51,237 nucleotides of DNA from an uncultured Pseudomonadota bacterium (lineage in GTDB: Bacteria > Pseudomonadota > Alphaproteobacteria > RF32 > CAG-239), in assembly GCA_949290295.1 (NCBI GenBank), contig CASERH010000002.1, positions 1 to 51,237 on the forward strand, written 5' to 3'. The notes under the pieces were generated by a model. The model saw nothing but the letters and a program-made list of their open reading frames with translations. It did not search any database and was not told where the DNA came from. The translations under genes and the position numbers were made by a program. Within the stretch, counting starts at the first letter, position 1, and every line of letters begins with the position of its first letter. Positions 1 through 7,614 of the stretch are shown here, piece after piece.

Positions 1-71
1 CGCTTGAGTTGCACGGGCGCTCATTCGCCAAGGCTCACCGGCGCGCTCCCGCTCGCCTTTCGCTTGTAGTC

Positions 72-93
72 GAACCCTCTTCTCCGAGGGTTC
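72..93. other. Hairpin with T-arm-like sequence in a GC-rich stretch
   Basis: An 8-bp perfect inverted repeat (GAACCCTC / GAGGGTTC, 6-nt loop) is followed by AAATCCC, so the right arm reads like a tRNA T-arm (GGGTTCAAATCCC). The flanking bases do not give an acceptor stem or a CCA end. It may be a tRNA remnant or the end of a structured RNA that begins before the window. The rest of 1-120 is GC-rich and holds no convincing gene. Confidence 0.25.
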
Positions 94-127
94 AAATCCC
101 ACCAATCTCTCAGTATTTACAACAAAA

Positions 128-150
128 CCCTGCACAAGGCAGGGCTTTCT
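128..150 (+). terminator. Candidate rho-independent terminator
   Basis: CCCTGC pairs with GCAGGG across a 5-nt loop and is followed by CTTTCTTG. It would end rightward transcription entering from before the window. It lies just downstream of the 3' end of the oppositely oriented tRNA-Ser. Confidence 0.5.
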
Positions 151-156
151 TGTAAA

Positions 157-247
157 TGGCGGATAGGGAGGGATTCGAACCCTCGGTACCCTTTAGGGGT
201 ACACACGATTTCCAATCGTGCGCCTTCGACCACTCGGCCACCTATCC
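157..247 (-). tRNA. tRNA-Ser (anticodon GGA)
   Basis: Read on the minus strand, the gene starts GGATAGG and ends CCTATCC, a complete 7-bp acceptor stem, followed by discriminator G and an encoded CCA. The anticodon stem-loop contains CGATT-GGA-AATCG, giving anticodon GGA, which reads UCC/UCU serine codons. A long variable arm (GTACCC...GGGTAC) is present, as expected for class II tRNA-Ser, and the T-arm has GGGTTCGAATCCC. All arms fold, so it appears functional. Confidence 0.96.
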
Positions 248-331
248 TCAAAAACAGAGCTTAAACTATCCTATGAAAAAAGATTTTGCAACAAATTTTT
301 TCTGAAAAAAGATAGATTGCTGTTTTTTAGT

Positions 332-925
332 TTACATATATGGCCAGCCAATAGTTTGAGTGATGATTACGTCATCTTCTTCCATACCCAAAACTTTAGC
401 AATCATCGGGCGGTCAAAATATCCGCGAACCACATTATTTAGGCCGCGAGATGCGCAATAGAGGCCAACATTTTGGTAAGCAGAAGCGGCGGCCATGGGA
501 GAATATTGAGAATCAGTTCCGGTATAGATTAAAGTCAAAGGCGATGTCTCAACAAAGTCCTGTTTTGCCAAATAAGAAGTGACATCGATATCGGAGACTT
601 TTTTTATTGAATTGGCAGCGGCATCATATTCCCAGACACCATCTTTGCGAGCAGCAAACACACGCATGTTTTGCATATCTCTACCGGTTGGAACTGTTCG
701 TTTTCCATCATGAGAGAACCCCCATGCAGCATACAAAATCTCGCTCAAAGTCTGGTCATCAATAGCCTTGGGGCTGAATTCCCTGATAGTCTGCCGACGA
801 GTAATAGCCTCCATCAAAGGGATTCCTCCTTTTGTATCAGGGGCGGGAAGTTTAATTTCTTCAAGAGCAAAAGCTTCACTGCTAAAAGCCAAAGCCAAGG
901 CAAATACAGATAAGATTTTTTTCAT
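332..925 (-). CDS. Exported nitroreductase-family flavoprotein (SagB-like)
   Basis: This 197-residue protein starts with a Sec signal peptide (Lys-rich start, hydrophobic core, Ala-rich end near residue 20). The mature part matches the nitroreductase/SagB-type oxidoreductase fold: the early R-R-Q-T-I-R-E-F motif typical of FMN binding, a central A-A-x-x-A-x-Q-N-x-x-L-x-C-x-x-x-G-L helix, and a C-terminal I-G-W-P-Y ending. Family members use FMN and NAD(P)H to reduce nitro compounds or quinones or to dehydrogenate substrates; the substrate here is unknown. An exported location is unusual for an FMN enzyme, though such periplasmic members exist. AAAGGA lies about 9 nt before the ATG. It stands alone, reading away from the unknown gene at 1099. 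Confidence 0.85.
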   Translation of the reverse strand: MKKILSVFALALAFSSEAFALEEIKLPAPDTKGGIPLMEAITRRQTIREFSPKAIDDQTLSEILYAAWGFSHDGKRTVPTGRDMQNMRVFAARKDGVWEYDAAANSIKKVSDIDVTSYLAKQDFVETSPLTLIYTGTDSQYSPMAAASAYQNVGLYCASRGLNNVVRGYFDRPMIAKVLGMEEDDVIITQTIGWPYM

Positions 926-1098
926 GATGACAGTCCTTTCATAAAATAATAACCAATCATAAGGCTGTTTTGCGTACTTGTCTATTTAATTAACCAACTT
1001 TTAAACCAATAAGAGTATTATTAAGAATGTATAAAAACTCTTGCAAATCGGCACGTTATGTGCTAAACGAATGTTCATAAAACTATGGATTTCTGCAA

Positions 1099-1458
1099 AT
1101 GATAATTGATAGTAATAACAAGAAGCAAAAGAGTATTTTAACCAACAAGTGCTTTTATCAAACCACGGCACGGATTATGCGTGATTTTGAGGAAAAAGGT
1201 TACGCCAATGCCGCCGATGAGACTGCCAAAGTTATTGCCGCCTATCATGATATCGTCAAAAAGAGAACCAAAAACAACTTCAATACAGACTACAACAATG
1301 CCTTCAAAAGGATAGATACGGCGATTCAGTCTTTGGCCAATCAGGTATTTTATGATTGCGATAAAAAGAGCTTGGATTATGCCTATCACTCATTTGAGGA
1401 GTTTGACCATATTGGTGCAATTGTCACGCGCCAAAGGGCCAAAAAAGGCGTTCTTTAA
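1099..1458 (+). CDS. Uncharacterised small protein
   Basis: This encodes 119 residues rich in Lys, Asp and Asn, with no signal peptide or membrane segment, so it is probably cytoplasmic and mostly helical. I do not recognise a family. Two cysteines (K-C-F-Y near residue 18 and D-C-D near residue 95) show no metal-binding spacing. The ATG used here lacks a strong Shine-Dalgarno sequence, and a start at the later Met in M-R-D-F-E-E (about residue 27) is possible. Codon use resembles the neighbours, so I regard it as a real gene of unknown function. Two perfect inverted repeats lie between it and gpsA. Confidence 0.6.
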   Translation: MIIDSNNKKQKSILTNKCFYQTTARIMRDFEEKGYANAADETAKVIAAYHDIVKKRTKNNFNTDYNNAFKRIDTAIQSLANQVFYDCDKKSLDYAYHSFEEFDHIGAIVTRQRAKKGVL

Positions 1459-1486
1459 TACTTCTCTTTGCCAAAATTCCGTGCAC

Positions 1487-1510
1487 TTTTGCAACAACAT
1501 GGTTGCAAAA
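1487..1510. repeat. Perfect 9-bp inverted repeat (TTTTGCAAC / GTTGCAAAA)
   Basis: The two arms are separated by 6 nt. It could be an operator or the 3' end hairpin of the preceding unknown gene; there is no clean T-tract on either side. A second palindrome lies 22 bp downstream. Confidence 0.5.
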
Positions 1511-1532
1511 TATGATGTTATGTTTTACTGAT

Positions 1533-1551
1533 AAAGTATTACTAATACTTT
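1533..1551. promoter_or_regulatory. 19-bp palindrome just upstream of gpsA
   Basis: AAAGTATTA-C-TAATACTTT is a perfect 9+1+9 palindrome. It ends one or two bases before the AAGG ribosome-binding sequence of gpsA, so a bound repressor or an RNA hairpin here could limit gpsA expression. No regulator can be named from the sequence. Confidence 0.45.
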
Positions 1552-1563
1552 TAAGGATTAAAT

Positions 1564-2535
1564 ATGAAAAAACTATCTCTGATTGGGTGTGGCCGCTGGG
1601 GCACTTTTTTGGGCTGGTATGCTGCCAACTATTGTGGTTTTGATGTCGATATGTATGATATTCCGACCTCGCCGAATTTTATAGAGCTGAGAGATACGCG
1701 CAAAAATGCCTATCTGACACTCTCCGATAACATGCACCTATACGATAATCTGGCTGCAGTCTTGAAGAATGACATAATTATAATTTCCATTGGCTGCCAA
1801 TATTTCAGAGGTTTGTGCAAGGAGCTGGCAGCTTATGACCTGAATGGTAAAACTTTCCTGCTGGCAATGAAGGGCTTGGAAGAACCGGGCGCCACAACCA
1901 TGCTGGATGTTATGCGCCAAGAGATAAAACAAAACATCCATATTGCCACATTGGGTGGTCCCGGCCATGTTCAAGATTATATGAAAGGTGTTCCTTCTTG
2001 CGCCGTAATAGATAGTGATGAAGAAGAAACCAAAGATAAGATGATAAAGCTATTATCAAGTGATTTGATAAGATTTTACTATGGCGCTGACTTGGTTGGC
2101 AATCAGATTGGTGCGGCCCTAAAAAATGTTATAGGTATTGCCGCCGGCATTTTAGACGGGCTTGAGTGGTATGGGCTCAAAGGTGCTCTGATGGCCAGAG
2201 CTCCGGTTGAAGTCGGCCGCTTCATCAAACATTTTGGCGGCAACCCGCAAACGGCATATGGTTTATCGCACTTAGGCGATTATGAGGCGACATTGTTTTC
2301 AAAACACAGCCACAACAGAACCTTTGGCGAGAAGTTTGCCAAAGGAGAAGACTTTGGCAAACTGGCCGAAGGAGTGCCGACCCTAAAAGCGGTCAAGAAC
2401 ATTGCTGATAAGGAAGGTATAGATATGCCGATATGCCAAGCACTATATCGCGTGGTTTATGAAGGAGCCGATATCAAATCAACCATTCGCGGTATGTTTG
2501 AGAGAACTCTCAAGCAAGAATTTGAAAAATTATAA
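1564..2535 (+). CDS. gpsA: NAD(P)H-dependent glycerol-3-phosphate dehydrogenase
   Basis: This cytoplasmic enzyme reduces dihydroxyacetone phosphate to sn-glycerol-3-phosphate for phospholipid synthesis. Its 323 residues match the usual length. The N-terminal Rossmann motif is G-C-G-R-W-G (residues 8-13). The conserved catalytic-domain sequence A-A-L-K-N-V-I-G-I-A-A-G (around residue 186) contains the catalytic Lys. H-N-R-T-F-G in the C-terminal half corresponds to the substrate-binding S/R-N segment. AAGG about 8 nt upstream supports the ATG. It appears monocistronic, with a strong bidirectional terminator right after the stop and a palindrome in the leader. As a core lipid gene it suggests that this end of the window is chromosomal. 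Confidence 0.93.
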   Translation: MKKLSLIGCGRWGTFLGWYAANYCGFDVDMYDIPTSPNFIELRDTRKNAYLTLSDNMHLYDNLAAVLKNDIIIISIGCQYFRGLCKELAAYDLNGKTFLLAMKGLEEPGATTMLDVMRQEIKQNIHIATLGGPGHVQDYMKGVPSCAVIDSDEEETKDKMIKLLSSDLIRFYYGADLVGNQIGAALKNVIGIAAGILDGLEWYGLKGALMARAPVEVGRFIKHFGGNPQTAYGLSHLGDYEATLFSKHSHNRTFGEKFAKGEDFGKLAEGVPTLKAVKNIADKEGIDMPICQALYRVVYEGADIKSTIRGMFERTLKQEFEKL

Positions 2536-2536
2536 T

Positions 2537-2567
2537 AAAAAGCCCGCCAAATGGCGGGTTTTTTATT
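2537..2567. terminator. Bidirectional intrinsic terminator
   Basis: CCCGCC / GGCGGG with a 4-nt loop is flanked by AAAAAG on the left and TTTTTTATT on the right. It therefore serves gpsA (+) and the converging flavoprotein gene (-). Confidence 0.9.
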
Positions 2568-2580
2568 AAAGCAAGAAAGT

Positions 2581-3993
2581 TTATTTTCCGGATTTAATCC
2601 TTTCAATAAGCTCCTTAACAGAAGGAATTCCGTTTCGATACAGAGGATCTGTTGCAAAACGGTAAACCTGATGCCCGGCAAACAAAAGATTATCGACAAT
2701 ACTGCCGTTATGGCTGACATCATACAAGGTTTTATGAATACAATAAGAACGCGGATCCGGCAATCTTCCGGTAGAACCCCGAGCCTGAGACCAAGAAGAA
2801 AACTGGCATTGAGATAGGCAACCAACACAGTTTTTGCGATCTTCTTTCATCTGCACCCATTCATCAGGCGTTAAGAAAACAACTGTGCCATCAGGAGTTT
2901 CTTTGATTTCCGTAAAGCCTGCCTTAATTTGGTTCATGGCTTTCTCACTGTCCTGCGGGCGGATAAAGATCACCTTTGTCTCGCTCATGTTAAGGGGTTG
3001 AGAAAACTCTTCCGTCGCTTCATGAGAGAAAGGAACCTCACCTTGTTTACGCTCAATCAAGCGAGAAAGGAAAGTGTTCTTAATTGCAGAAGAGAAGAAC
3101 CCTGTAGGGCTGAATTTTTGCAAAATAACATCACCCTTTTTCACCTGCAACATCAACTTTTTCCAGGCGTCGCTGATAGGGCTTTCTTTGGTAATCATTG
3201 GTCTGGTACCAAATTGGAAAGCAATCTTACCAATATCTGGGTTATCAATATAATCCTGCCAATCGTCCAAGGACCAAATGCCTCCGGCCAAGATAATGGG
3301 TTTTTCTTCCAAGCCCAAACTATTCATGAGTTTGCGGAGTTCCACAATGCGCATATAAGGCGTCTGCGGTTGGTTAGGATCCTCGGCATTAGACAATCCG
3401 TTGTGTCCGCCGGCCAACCACGGGTCCTCATAAACAACGCCGCCCAAATATTCAACAAATTTATTATAGGCGCGTTTCCACAAAACATGAAAAGCTCTGG
3501 CAGAAGAAATAATCGGGTAATAATATACCCCAAATTTCGAAGCCAATTCACCCAGGTTATAAGGCAATCCGGCGCCGCAAGTTACACCATGAATAAGGCC
3601 TTTGGCTTTTTCCAATACACCGTTTAAGATTTGTTGAGAACCGGCCAGCTCCCACAGCATATTGATATGAATACGTCCCTTTCCGCCGGAAACCTCATGA
3701 GCGATCTGAGCTTGGGCCAAACATCCCTTAATGGATTGCTCAACCATCTCTTGATGGCGGGAAGGTCTGTCTTTTTTGAAATAGCGTTCAAAAATAACAT
3801 TTCCTTTTTCATCGTAATAATCAGGGCTGACACCGGAAAAAGTTCCGACACAATTCTCATGCGCCCAAGCGCCTGAAGAACGGCCGTCGCTACCGTTAAT
3901 ACCCTTGCCGCCCTCAATCAGGGGCAATACTTCCTTTCCGGAAATGATAATCGGATTAAGATTTTTCAATTTTTTATCCTCTGTTGCAACCAT
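2581..3993 (-). CDS. Nitronate monooxygenase-like (2-nitropropane dioxygenase family) flavoprotein
   Basis: About 470 residues forming a TIM-barrel NAD(P)H:flavin oxidoreductase of the NMO/YrpB type. Visible family features are P-I-I-I-S-G at the start, G-V-T-C-G-A-G-L-P in the mid-barrel, G-G-H-N-G (phosphate/FMN region), I-I-L-A-G-G-I-W (FMN phosphate-binding loop) and A-F-Q-F-G-T-R-P. The C-terminal region adds a Cys-containing segment (N-C-V-G-C-L-S-Q-C) that resembles a metal or Fe-S ligand set and goes beyond minimal NMOs. The enzyme likely oxidises an unsaturated or nitroalkane-like substrate; the true substrate is unknown. I chose ATG at 3993; a TTG at 4014, 2 nt after the upstream stop, would add seven residues. 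It is the last gene of the leftward operon. Confidence 0.82.
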   Translation of the reverse strand: MVATEDKKLKNLNPIIISGKEVLPLIEGGKGINGSDGRSSGAWAHENCVGTFSGVSPDYYDEKGNVIFERYFKKDRPSRHQEMVEQSIKGCLAQAQIAHEVSGGKGRIHINMLWELAGSQQILNGVLEKAKGLIHGVTCGAGLPYNLGELASKFGVYYYPIISSARAFHVLWKRAYNKFVEYLGGVVYEDPWLAGGHNGLSNAEDPNQPQTPYMRIVELRKLMNSLGLEEKPIILAGGIWSLDDWQDYIDNPDIGKIAFQFGTRPMITKESPISDAWKKLMLQVKKGDVILQKFSPTGFFSSAIKNTFLSRLIERKQGEVPFSHEATEEFSQPLNMSETKVIFIRPQDSEKAMNQIKAGFTEIKETPDGTVVFLTPDEWVQMKEDRKNCVGCLSQCQFSSWSQARGSTGRLPDPRSYCIHKTLYDVSHNGSIVDNLLFAGHQVYRFATDPLYRNGIPSVKELIERIKSGK

Positions 3994-4016
3994 ATATTGG
4001 TAAATATATAGCAAGG

Positions 4017-4316
4017 TTAAGGCGCTAATTCAAGCAGATTTTTTGGAATATCATTAACAGAGACCAAAGCGATAATAATACAAATCAGAGCATATACTTG
4101 CAGCATATCGGTTACACCTTTGTTCTTAAAAGGTGGAAATATATCCTGATATTTGTGTATAAGCTCATGAATTCCAAGCATCAGAAAAGTTGCCAAGATG
4201 GCTTGCATACCAACCCCGATATCCAGCCAAAAACTTTTTGTGAGCAATAACAGTTTGTAAAGAAAGCCAAAAAACAATAAATAAGCGCCGATAACCGCAA
4301 CGGAAATCTTTTGCAT
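4017..4316 (-). CDS. Small polytopic membrane protein
   Basis: This 99-residue protein has three hydrophobic stretches (about residues 5-26, 32-50 and 72-88) and a short charged loop with H-E-L-I-H-K-Y. The frame stays open upstream, but those codons overlap the kinase gene and give a non-hydrophobic, kinase-shadow sequence. The ATG at 4316, 8 nt after the kinase stop, is therefore preferred. I recognise no family. Its place between a kinase and a flavoprotein in one tight operon suggests co-expression, and it could be a membrane partner of the phosphorylation system (inference). Confidence 0.65.
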   Translation of the reverse strand: MQKISVAVIGAYLLFFGFLYKLLLLTKSFWLDIGVGMQAILATFLMLGIHELIHKYQDIFPPFKNKGVTDMLQVYALICIIIALVSVNDIPKNLLELAP

Positions 4317-4323
4317 TTTAGTA

Positions 4324-5430
4324 TCAAAGGCAAGTGTCATCGACATTGATACCGCGGATTTTCTCAGGTGTTTGTTTTTGCTTTTTGAGATCATGCATAT
4401 CATGGTAGAACTTATCTTCCATAATGCATAGACCACAGCCTTTTGATGTAAAATAAACATGATTGGGATTATTTTTGCATTGGCGCAAATGGTGCATCAA
4501 TTTCCACAAATGCTCTTGCCATTCATAAGCGCTCGGACGATTCCCTCCCTTGGTAAAGGCGCGCTCAAACATCTCCAAAGTGTCTTTATCAAAATATTCA
4601 TGGAGGCTGTAAGGGTGTGGGGCCTGATATTTATCTGGCCACAAACCGTAAGCATAGTGATATTGCTCAATACGATTTTGGATAGTGAGCATTTCGGCAT
4701 CACTTTTACGCGGCGAGCCGGAAAACGGATGAATACCGTTGTTGAGCAGTTTAAAGATAATGACAGCCAGCGCAAATTTATCTTGTTCTTCCCCCATTTC
4801 CTGGCAAGAAAGGTTCATTCCCTCAGGGTAGATATATTCTTCGCTGACAAACTCTGCCGGATAGCGACCTTTTTCTCCTTTGATGGAAAAACCGTCGCAG
4901 TCAACCATTGCCACCAGCATATTGGCTTTATAAACAGATACATTAGAGGGTTTAAGATCCACAATATAATGTCCGCATTTATGGAGAGATGTTACCATGG
5001 CGGCAACATTATAGGCGGCAAAAATGCGGTAAGCATATTTTTCGGAAAGGCCAAGTTTTTTTCTGGTTGCCTTTTGCATCAGGTGGTCCAGGGAAACAGC
5101 CTCGTCCATATTAATAAGCGGCATCAAATAGCCGACACAAAAACCTTGCTCATCTTCGAGCAACGCCTCCGGCCAAGCAATTTGTGTATAAGAAACCCCA
5201 TCGGCTTCCACCGGTGGAAAATGGGGCTTGTTTAGGAGCATCGCCTCGAGCTTTTGGCGGTTTGTCTTGCTCTTATTGGTGTTATGAAAGATTTTTGCAA
5301 CCAATTCCGGGCGGTTCTGAACTTTGTAGATTTTACCGGAGGCTCCGCCACGATTAATCATCTCGCCCAAAGATATTTTCCCAAAGGAGTGGTCGGCATA
5401 TACGGCATTAAAAATCATGGGATCAGTCAT
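4324..5430 (-). CDS. Serine/threonine protein kinase of a VWA-PP2C-kinase triad (YegI-like)
   Basis: This 368-residue cytoplasmic eukaryotic-like kinase shows a degenerate Gly-loop at residues 26-33 (N-R-G-G-A-S-G-K), a probable ATP-anchoring Lys46 in V-A-K-I-F, a catalytic loop H-Y-I-V-D-L-K-P-S-N (154-163) with Asp158, Lys160 and Asn163, and D-C-D-G-F (177-181) in place of DFG. These departures match the non-canonical YegI/TerY-P kinases. The C-terminal end has C-x-N-N-P-N-H...C-G-L-C, a possible small zinc site. The gene starts one base after the PP2C stop, preceded by AAAGGTGG. Gene order VWA-phosphatase-kinase is that of the E. coli yegL-pphC-yegI locus and of the Ter-associated TerY-P triads, so the phosphatase probably reverses this kinase's action. 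The targets are unknown. Confidence 0.88.
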   Translation of the reverse strand: MTDPMIFNAVYADHSFGKISLGEMINRGGASGKIYKVQNRPELVAKIFHNTNKSKTNRQKLEAMLLNKPHFPPVEADGVSYTQIAWPEALLEDEQGFCVGYLMPLINMDEAVSLDHLMQKATRKKLGLSEKYAYRIFAAYNVAAMVTSLHKCGHYIVDLKPSNVSVYKANMLVAMVDCDGFSIKGEKGRYPAEFVSEEYIYPEGMNLSCQEMGEEQDKFALAVIIFKLLNNGIHPFSGSPRKSDAEMLTIQNRIEQYHYAYGLWPDKYQAPHPYSLHEYFDKDTLEMFERAFTKGGNRPSAYEWQEHLWKLMHHLRQCKNNPNHVYFTSKGCGLCIMEDKFYHDMHDLKKQKQTPEKIRGINVDDTCL

Positions 5431-5431
5431 C

Positions 5432-6175
5432 TTAGTCCACCTTTATCCACACCAAAGTTTTGTCATCGGGATTGATGCGCTGAGCCCTAGGAGTATTAAG
5501 AGTGTTGGCCAGAGCCTTGACGGCCTTTGTCTTGCTTTGAGCCTCTGCCAAGAAACGGTCTATAGGAGCAACAAAACCCTGTTCAATTTTCTTAAAATCA
5601 GGAGTGAAGGAAAAACTGGCCACCCCATCGCTCATCAATAATAACCTTGAGGCGTTTTCAAAAAAAGTCAGCCGCAAATTTTCAAGCCATGCCTGTTGAG
5701 TATAAAAGAAAGTTTCGCAGGTAAAGTTGCCGTTTTCTGGTCTAGAGGCCACAAAGTCGCTATAATCACTGCGCACGGCAATGGCGGCACCATCCCCTAT
5801 ATGAAAAAACACGCCCTTGTTGCCGCGGCACATAACTCCGACCAAAGTTGCGGCAAAATCGGCGATTCCCGCTTCAGATTTTGAATGGTTTAGGCGATGG
5901 AGCATCAATTTTTCTCTAGCCAATTTAATGGCAGCCTTAATCTTTTCCGGCGCCTTTGCAAAATCGGCATTTTTCAGCAGATCGCAAATTGTTGAGCAAA
6001 TGATTTTTGCTCCGATTTTTCCGAGTTTTGCAGAGCCGGCACCGTCGGAAACAACAGCCACCAGATTCTTGCCCACAACATGCTTAAAACAGTCCTGGCA
6101 AGGAAGTTTCCGATGATGGTGCAGAGCGCCGGTAACACTGGCAGCCACTATTTTAGGGCGTTTTTTAGTTTTCAT
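5432..6175 (-). CDS. PP2C-type serine/threonine phosphatase (PphC-like)
   Basis: A 247-residue metal-dependent phosphatase. Motifs are S-D-G-A-G-S-A (about residues 39-45, metal-binding Asp-Gly), H-I-G-D-G-A-A (middle) and L-M-S-D-G-V-A-S-F (second metal Asp), in PP2C order. The N-terminal T-G-A-L-H...C-Q-D segment is typical of the PphC/YegK branch. The frame is open 66 nt further upstream, but ATG at 6175 follows a GGGG-AATGGG ribosome-binding sequence and overlaps the VWA gene by 11 nt, implying translational coupling. It likely dephosphorylates the adjacent kinase or its substrate. Confidence 0.88.
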   Translation of the reverse strand: MKTKKRPKIVAASVTGALHHHRKLPCQDCFKHVVGKNLVAVVSDGAGSAKLGKIGAKIICSTICDLLKNADFAKAPEKIKAAIKLAREKLMLHRLNHSKSEAGIADFAATLVGVMCRGNKGVFFHIGDGAAIAVRSDYSDFVASRPENGNFTCETFFYTQQAWLENLRLTFFENASRLLLMSDGVASFSFTPDFKKIEQGFVAPIDRFLAEAQSKTKAVKALANTLNTPRAQRINPDDKTLVWIKVD

Positions 6176-6848
6176 CCCATTCCCCGGTATCTTCAAGCAA
6201 ATCAGGCGTGTTGGGAGCGGCTCTTGAGATGCAGGAAACACTGCGGCTGAGCCACAAGAAAAATTCCGTAAATTTCAACCCAGTCAGGCGTTTGGGCGCG
6301 ATGGTAGAAAATTTGGCCAATTTTTCAAGGTTAGCACCCTGTGTTCCCACGGCATGAATAACAACTTTTTTGTTTTCCTGAGCTATACGGCACTTTTTAG
6401 CAACAATTTCCCAGTCATAATCTGTTGGCTCTCCGTCGCTGATAAGAAATATCCAAGGGCGCTTAGAGGTAATGCCGCAGCTATCATAGAGGCATTTTTG
6501 CTCCTCAATTTTCTGCAAGGCCAATTCCATGGCTTTCCCAAGCGGAGTAAGTCCGCCGGCTTCCATGGTGGGTGCCTCAAAATTCATGGCGTCAATCCAA
6601 TCAGAAGATATAACGGCTTCGTCTTTGCCAAAGGCTTTAATAATCAAAAGTTGCACGCGAGAACTGGCATCAATATCGTCCTTAAGTTCTTTTTCCAGAG
6701 CTTTGAGGCCGGCATTGAGCTGTTTTATAGGTTCTCCGCGCATAGAACCGGAGCAATCCAAAACCAACACACAAGGAGTGCGTTCATTGGCGTTATCGGC
6801 AAATTCCACATAAGGAATGAGTTCATTTTCAATATCACCTGCAACCAT
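6165..6848 (-). CDS. von Willebrand factor A domain protein (TerY/YegL-like)
   Basis: This 227-residue protein is almost wholly a VWA domain. The MIDAS metal site is D-C-S-G-S (about residues 30-34) followed by M-R-G-E-P-I-K-Q-L; the second Thr is in G-G-L-T-P-L-G, and the Asp loop is F-L-I-S-D-G-E-P-T-D. This is the pattern of TerY/YegL proteins, which are thought to scaffold metal-dependent complexes in the VWA-PP2C-kinase triad. It has no signal peptide. AAGGAG sits 8 nt before the ATG. It begins 15 nt after the stop of the small lipoprotein gene. Confidence 0.88.
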   Translation of the reverse strand: MVAGDIENELIPYVEFADNANERTPCVLVLDCSGSMRGEPIKQLNAGLKALEKELKDDIDASSRVQLLIIKAFGKDEAVISSDWIDAMNFEAPTMEAGGLTPLGKAMELALQKIEEQKCLYDSCGITSKRPWIFLISDGEPTDYDWEIVAKKCRIAQENKKVVIHAVGTQGANLEKLAKFSTIAPKRLTGLKFTEFFLWLSRSVSCISRAAPNTPDLLEDTGEWDEN

Positions 6849-6863
6849 GGTTCATGCTCCTTC

Positions 6864-6986
6864 CTATTCTTTAGGATACGTATGAGGATATCCACTGCCG
6901 GGTACAGGCTCCGGAGCGGCCATTTTCCCGCAGGAACAAAGAATAATTGAGCAAAAGAGCATCAAAAAACATAAATACTTTTTCAT
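6864..6986 (-). CDS. Very small lipoprotein (LptM/YifL-like)
   Basis: A 40-residue ORF encodes a Lys-Lys start, a hydrophobic segment and a lipobox-like L-C-S-C (lipidated Cys at residue 19), then G-K and a short Pro-rich tail ending G-S-G-Y-P-H-T-Y-P-K-E. The C-G-K...P...G-S-x-Y-P...Y-P pattern is that of the tiny LptM/YifL-type lipoproteins of alphaproteobacteria, some of which assist LptD assembly. Its stop is 15 nt before the VWA start, so it may head the triad operon. AAAGGAATGG precedes the ATG. Confidence 0.72.
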   Translation of the reverse strand: MKKYLCFLMLFCSIILCSCGKMAAPEPVPGSGYPHTYPKE

Positions 6987-7071
6987 AACCATTCCTTTAC
7001 TTGTTATTTGCTATAGTATAGATATATAGCGAACAAGAGTTAAGTAAAAATTAAGTTATACAGAGAAATAG

Positions 7072-7614
7072 ATGATAAAAAAGATATTGATGCTTGGCTT
7101 GTTACTTTTGTGGAGCGGAACTGCCGCTGCCAAAAGCGGGTTGAATATTTTTGCCTATCCGCGGGAGGCTCCGCAAACGCCGATTTACACGGCAGATGGC
7201 AAGGCTATCAAATTGGGGGATTTCAAAGGCAAATTTCTGCTGGTGATGTTTTGGTCTCGTTATTGTGCTCCCTGTATTCGTGAGCTAGATGAGATAAATA
7301 CTTTTGTTAACAAAACCAAAGACAACGGAATAGAGGTCTTGTTGGTATCTCAAGACGATGAGTGGACCATGCCCGGAGAACAAGATGCACTCCTAAAGAA
7401 ATATGAGGCTCCTGATGTAGTTTACTACACCGATAAAGAAGGTAAGTTGGCCGGAGATTTTGGAATATTTTCCTCTCCACATACTGTTTTGGTAAACCAA
7501 AAAGGAGAAGAGATTGGCCGCATAAGCGGCTCGGTAGACTGGGAAGATGACGATGTTATTGAATATATTTATAAAATAAAAGCGCAACAAGGGCAAGAAA
7601 CAGATGCCAAATAA
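7072..7614 (+). CDS. Periplasmic TlpA/ResA-like thiol-disulfide oxidoreductase
   Basis: This 180-residue protein has an N-terminal signal peptide (hydrophobic to about residue 20, A-A-A-K end) and a thioredoxin-like redoxin domain. The active site is C-A-P-C (near residues 66-69) in the context M-F-W-S-R-Y-C-A-P-C-I-R-E-L, and the cis-Pro segment is S-S-P-H-T-V-L-V. The family reduces periplasmic disulfides, for example in cytochrome c maturation or protein repair. The target here is unknown. It overlaps the next gene by 11 nt, so the two are probably co-transcribed. TGCTATAGT just upstream (about 7010-7017) resembles an extended -10 element. Confidence 0.87.
   Translation: MIKKILMLGLLLLWSGTAAAKSGLNIFAYPREAPQTPIYTADGKAIKLGDFKGKFLLVMFWSRYCAPCIRELDEINTFVNKTKDNGIEVLLVSQDDEWTMPGEQDALLKKYEAPDVVYYTDKEGKLAGDFGIFSSPHTVLVNQKGEEIGRISGSVDWEDDDVIEYIYKIKAQQGQETDAK

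Noticed and set aside
1..120. A second tRNA or tmRNA gene at the left edge
   Set aside because: Only a T-arm-like hairpin is present. No acceptor stem, anticodon arm or CCA end can be paired within the window.
157..247. tRNA-Ser as an attachment site for an integrated element covering the T4SS
   Set aside because: I found no direct repeat of the tRNA 3' end in the window and no integrase, and core genes such as gpsA lie between the tRNA and the pilus cluster.
2929..3627. Plus-strand ORF of 232 codons inside the flavoprotein gene
   Set aside because: It lies fully opposite a well-matched flavin oxidoreductase and shows no domain or start signal.
4317..4460. N-terminal extension of the small membrane protein gene at 4017
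   Set aside because: The extra codons overlap the end of the kinase gene and lack hydrophobic or family features. The ATG at 4316 fits the operon spacing.
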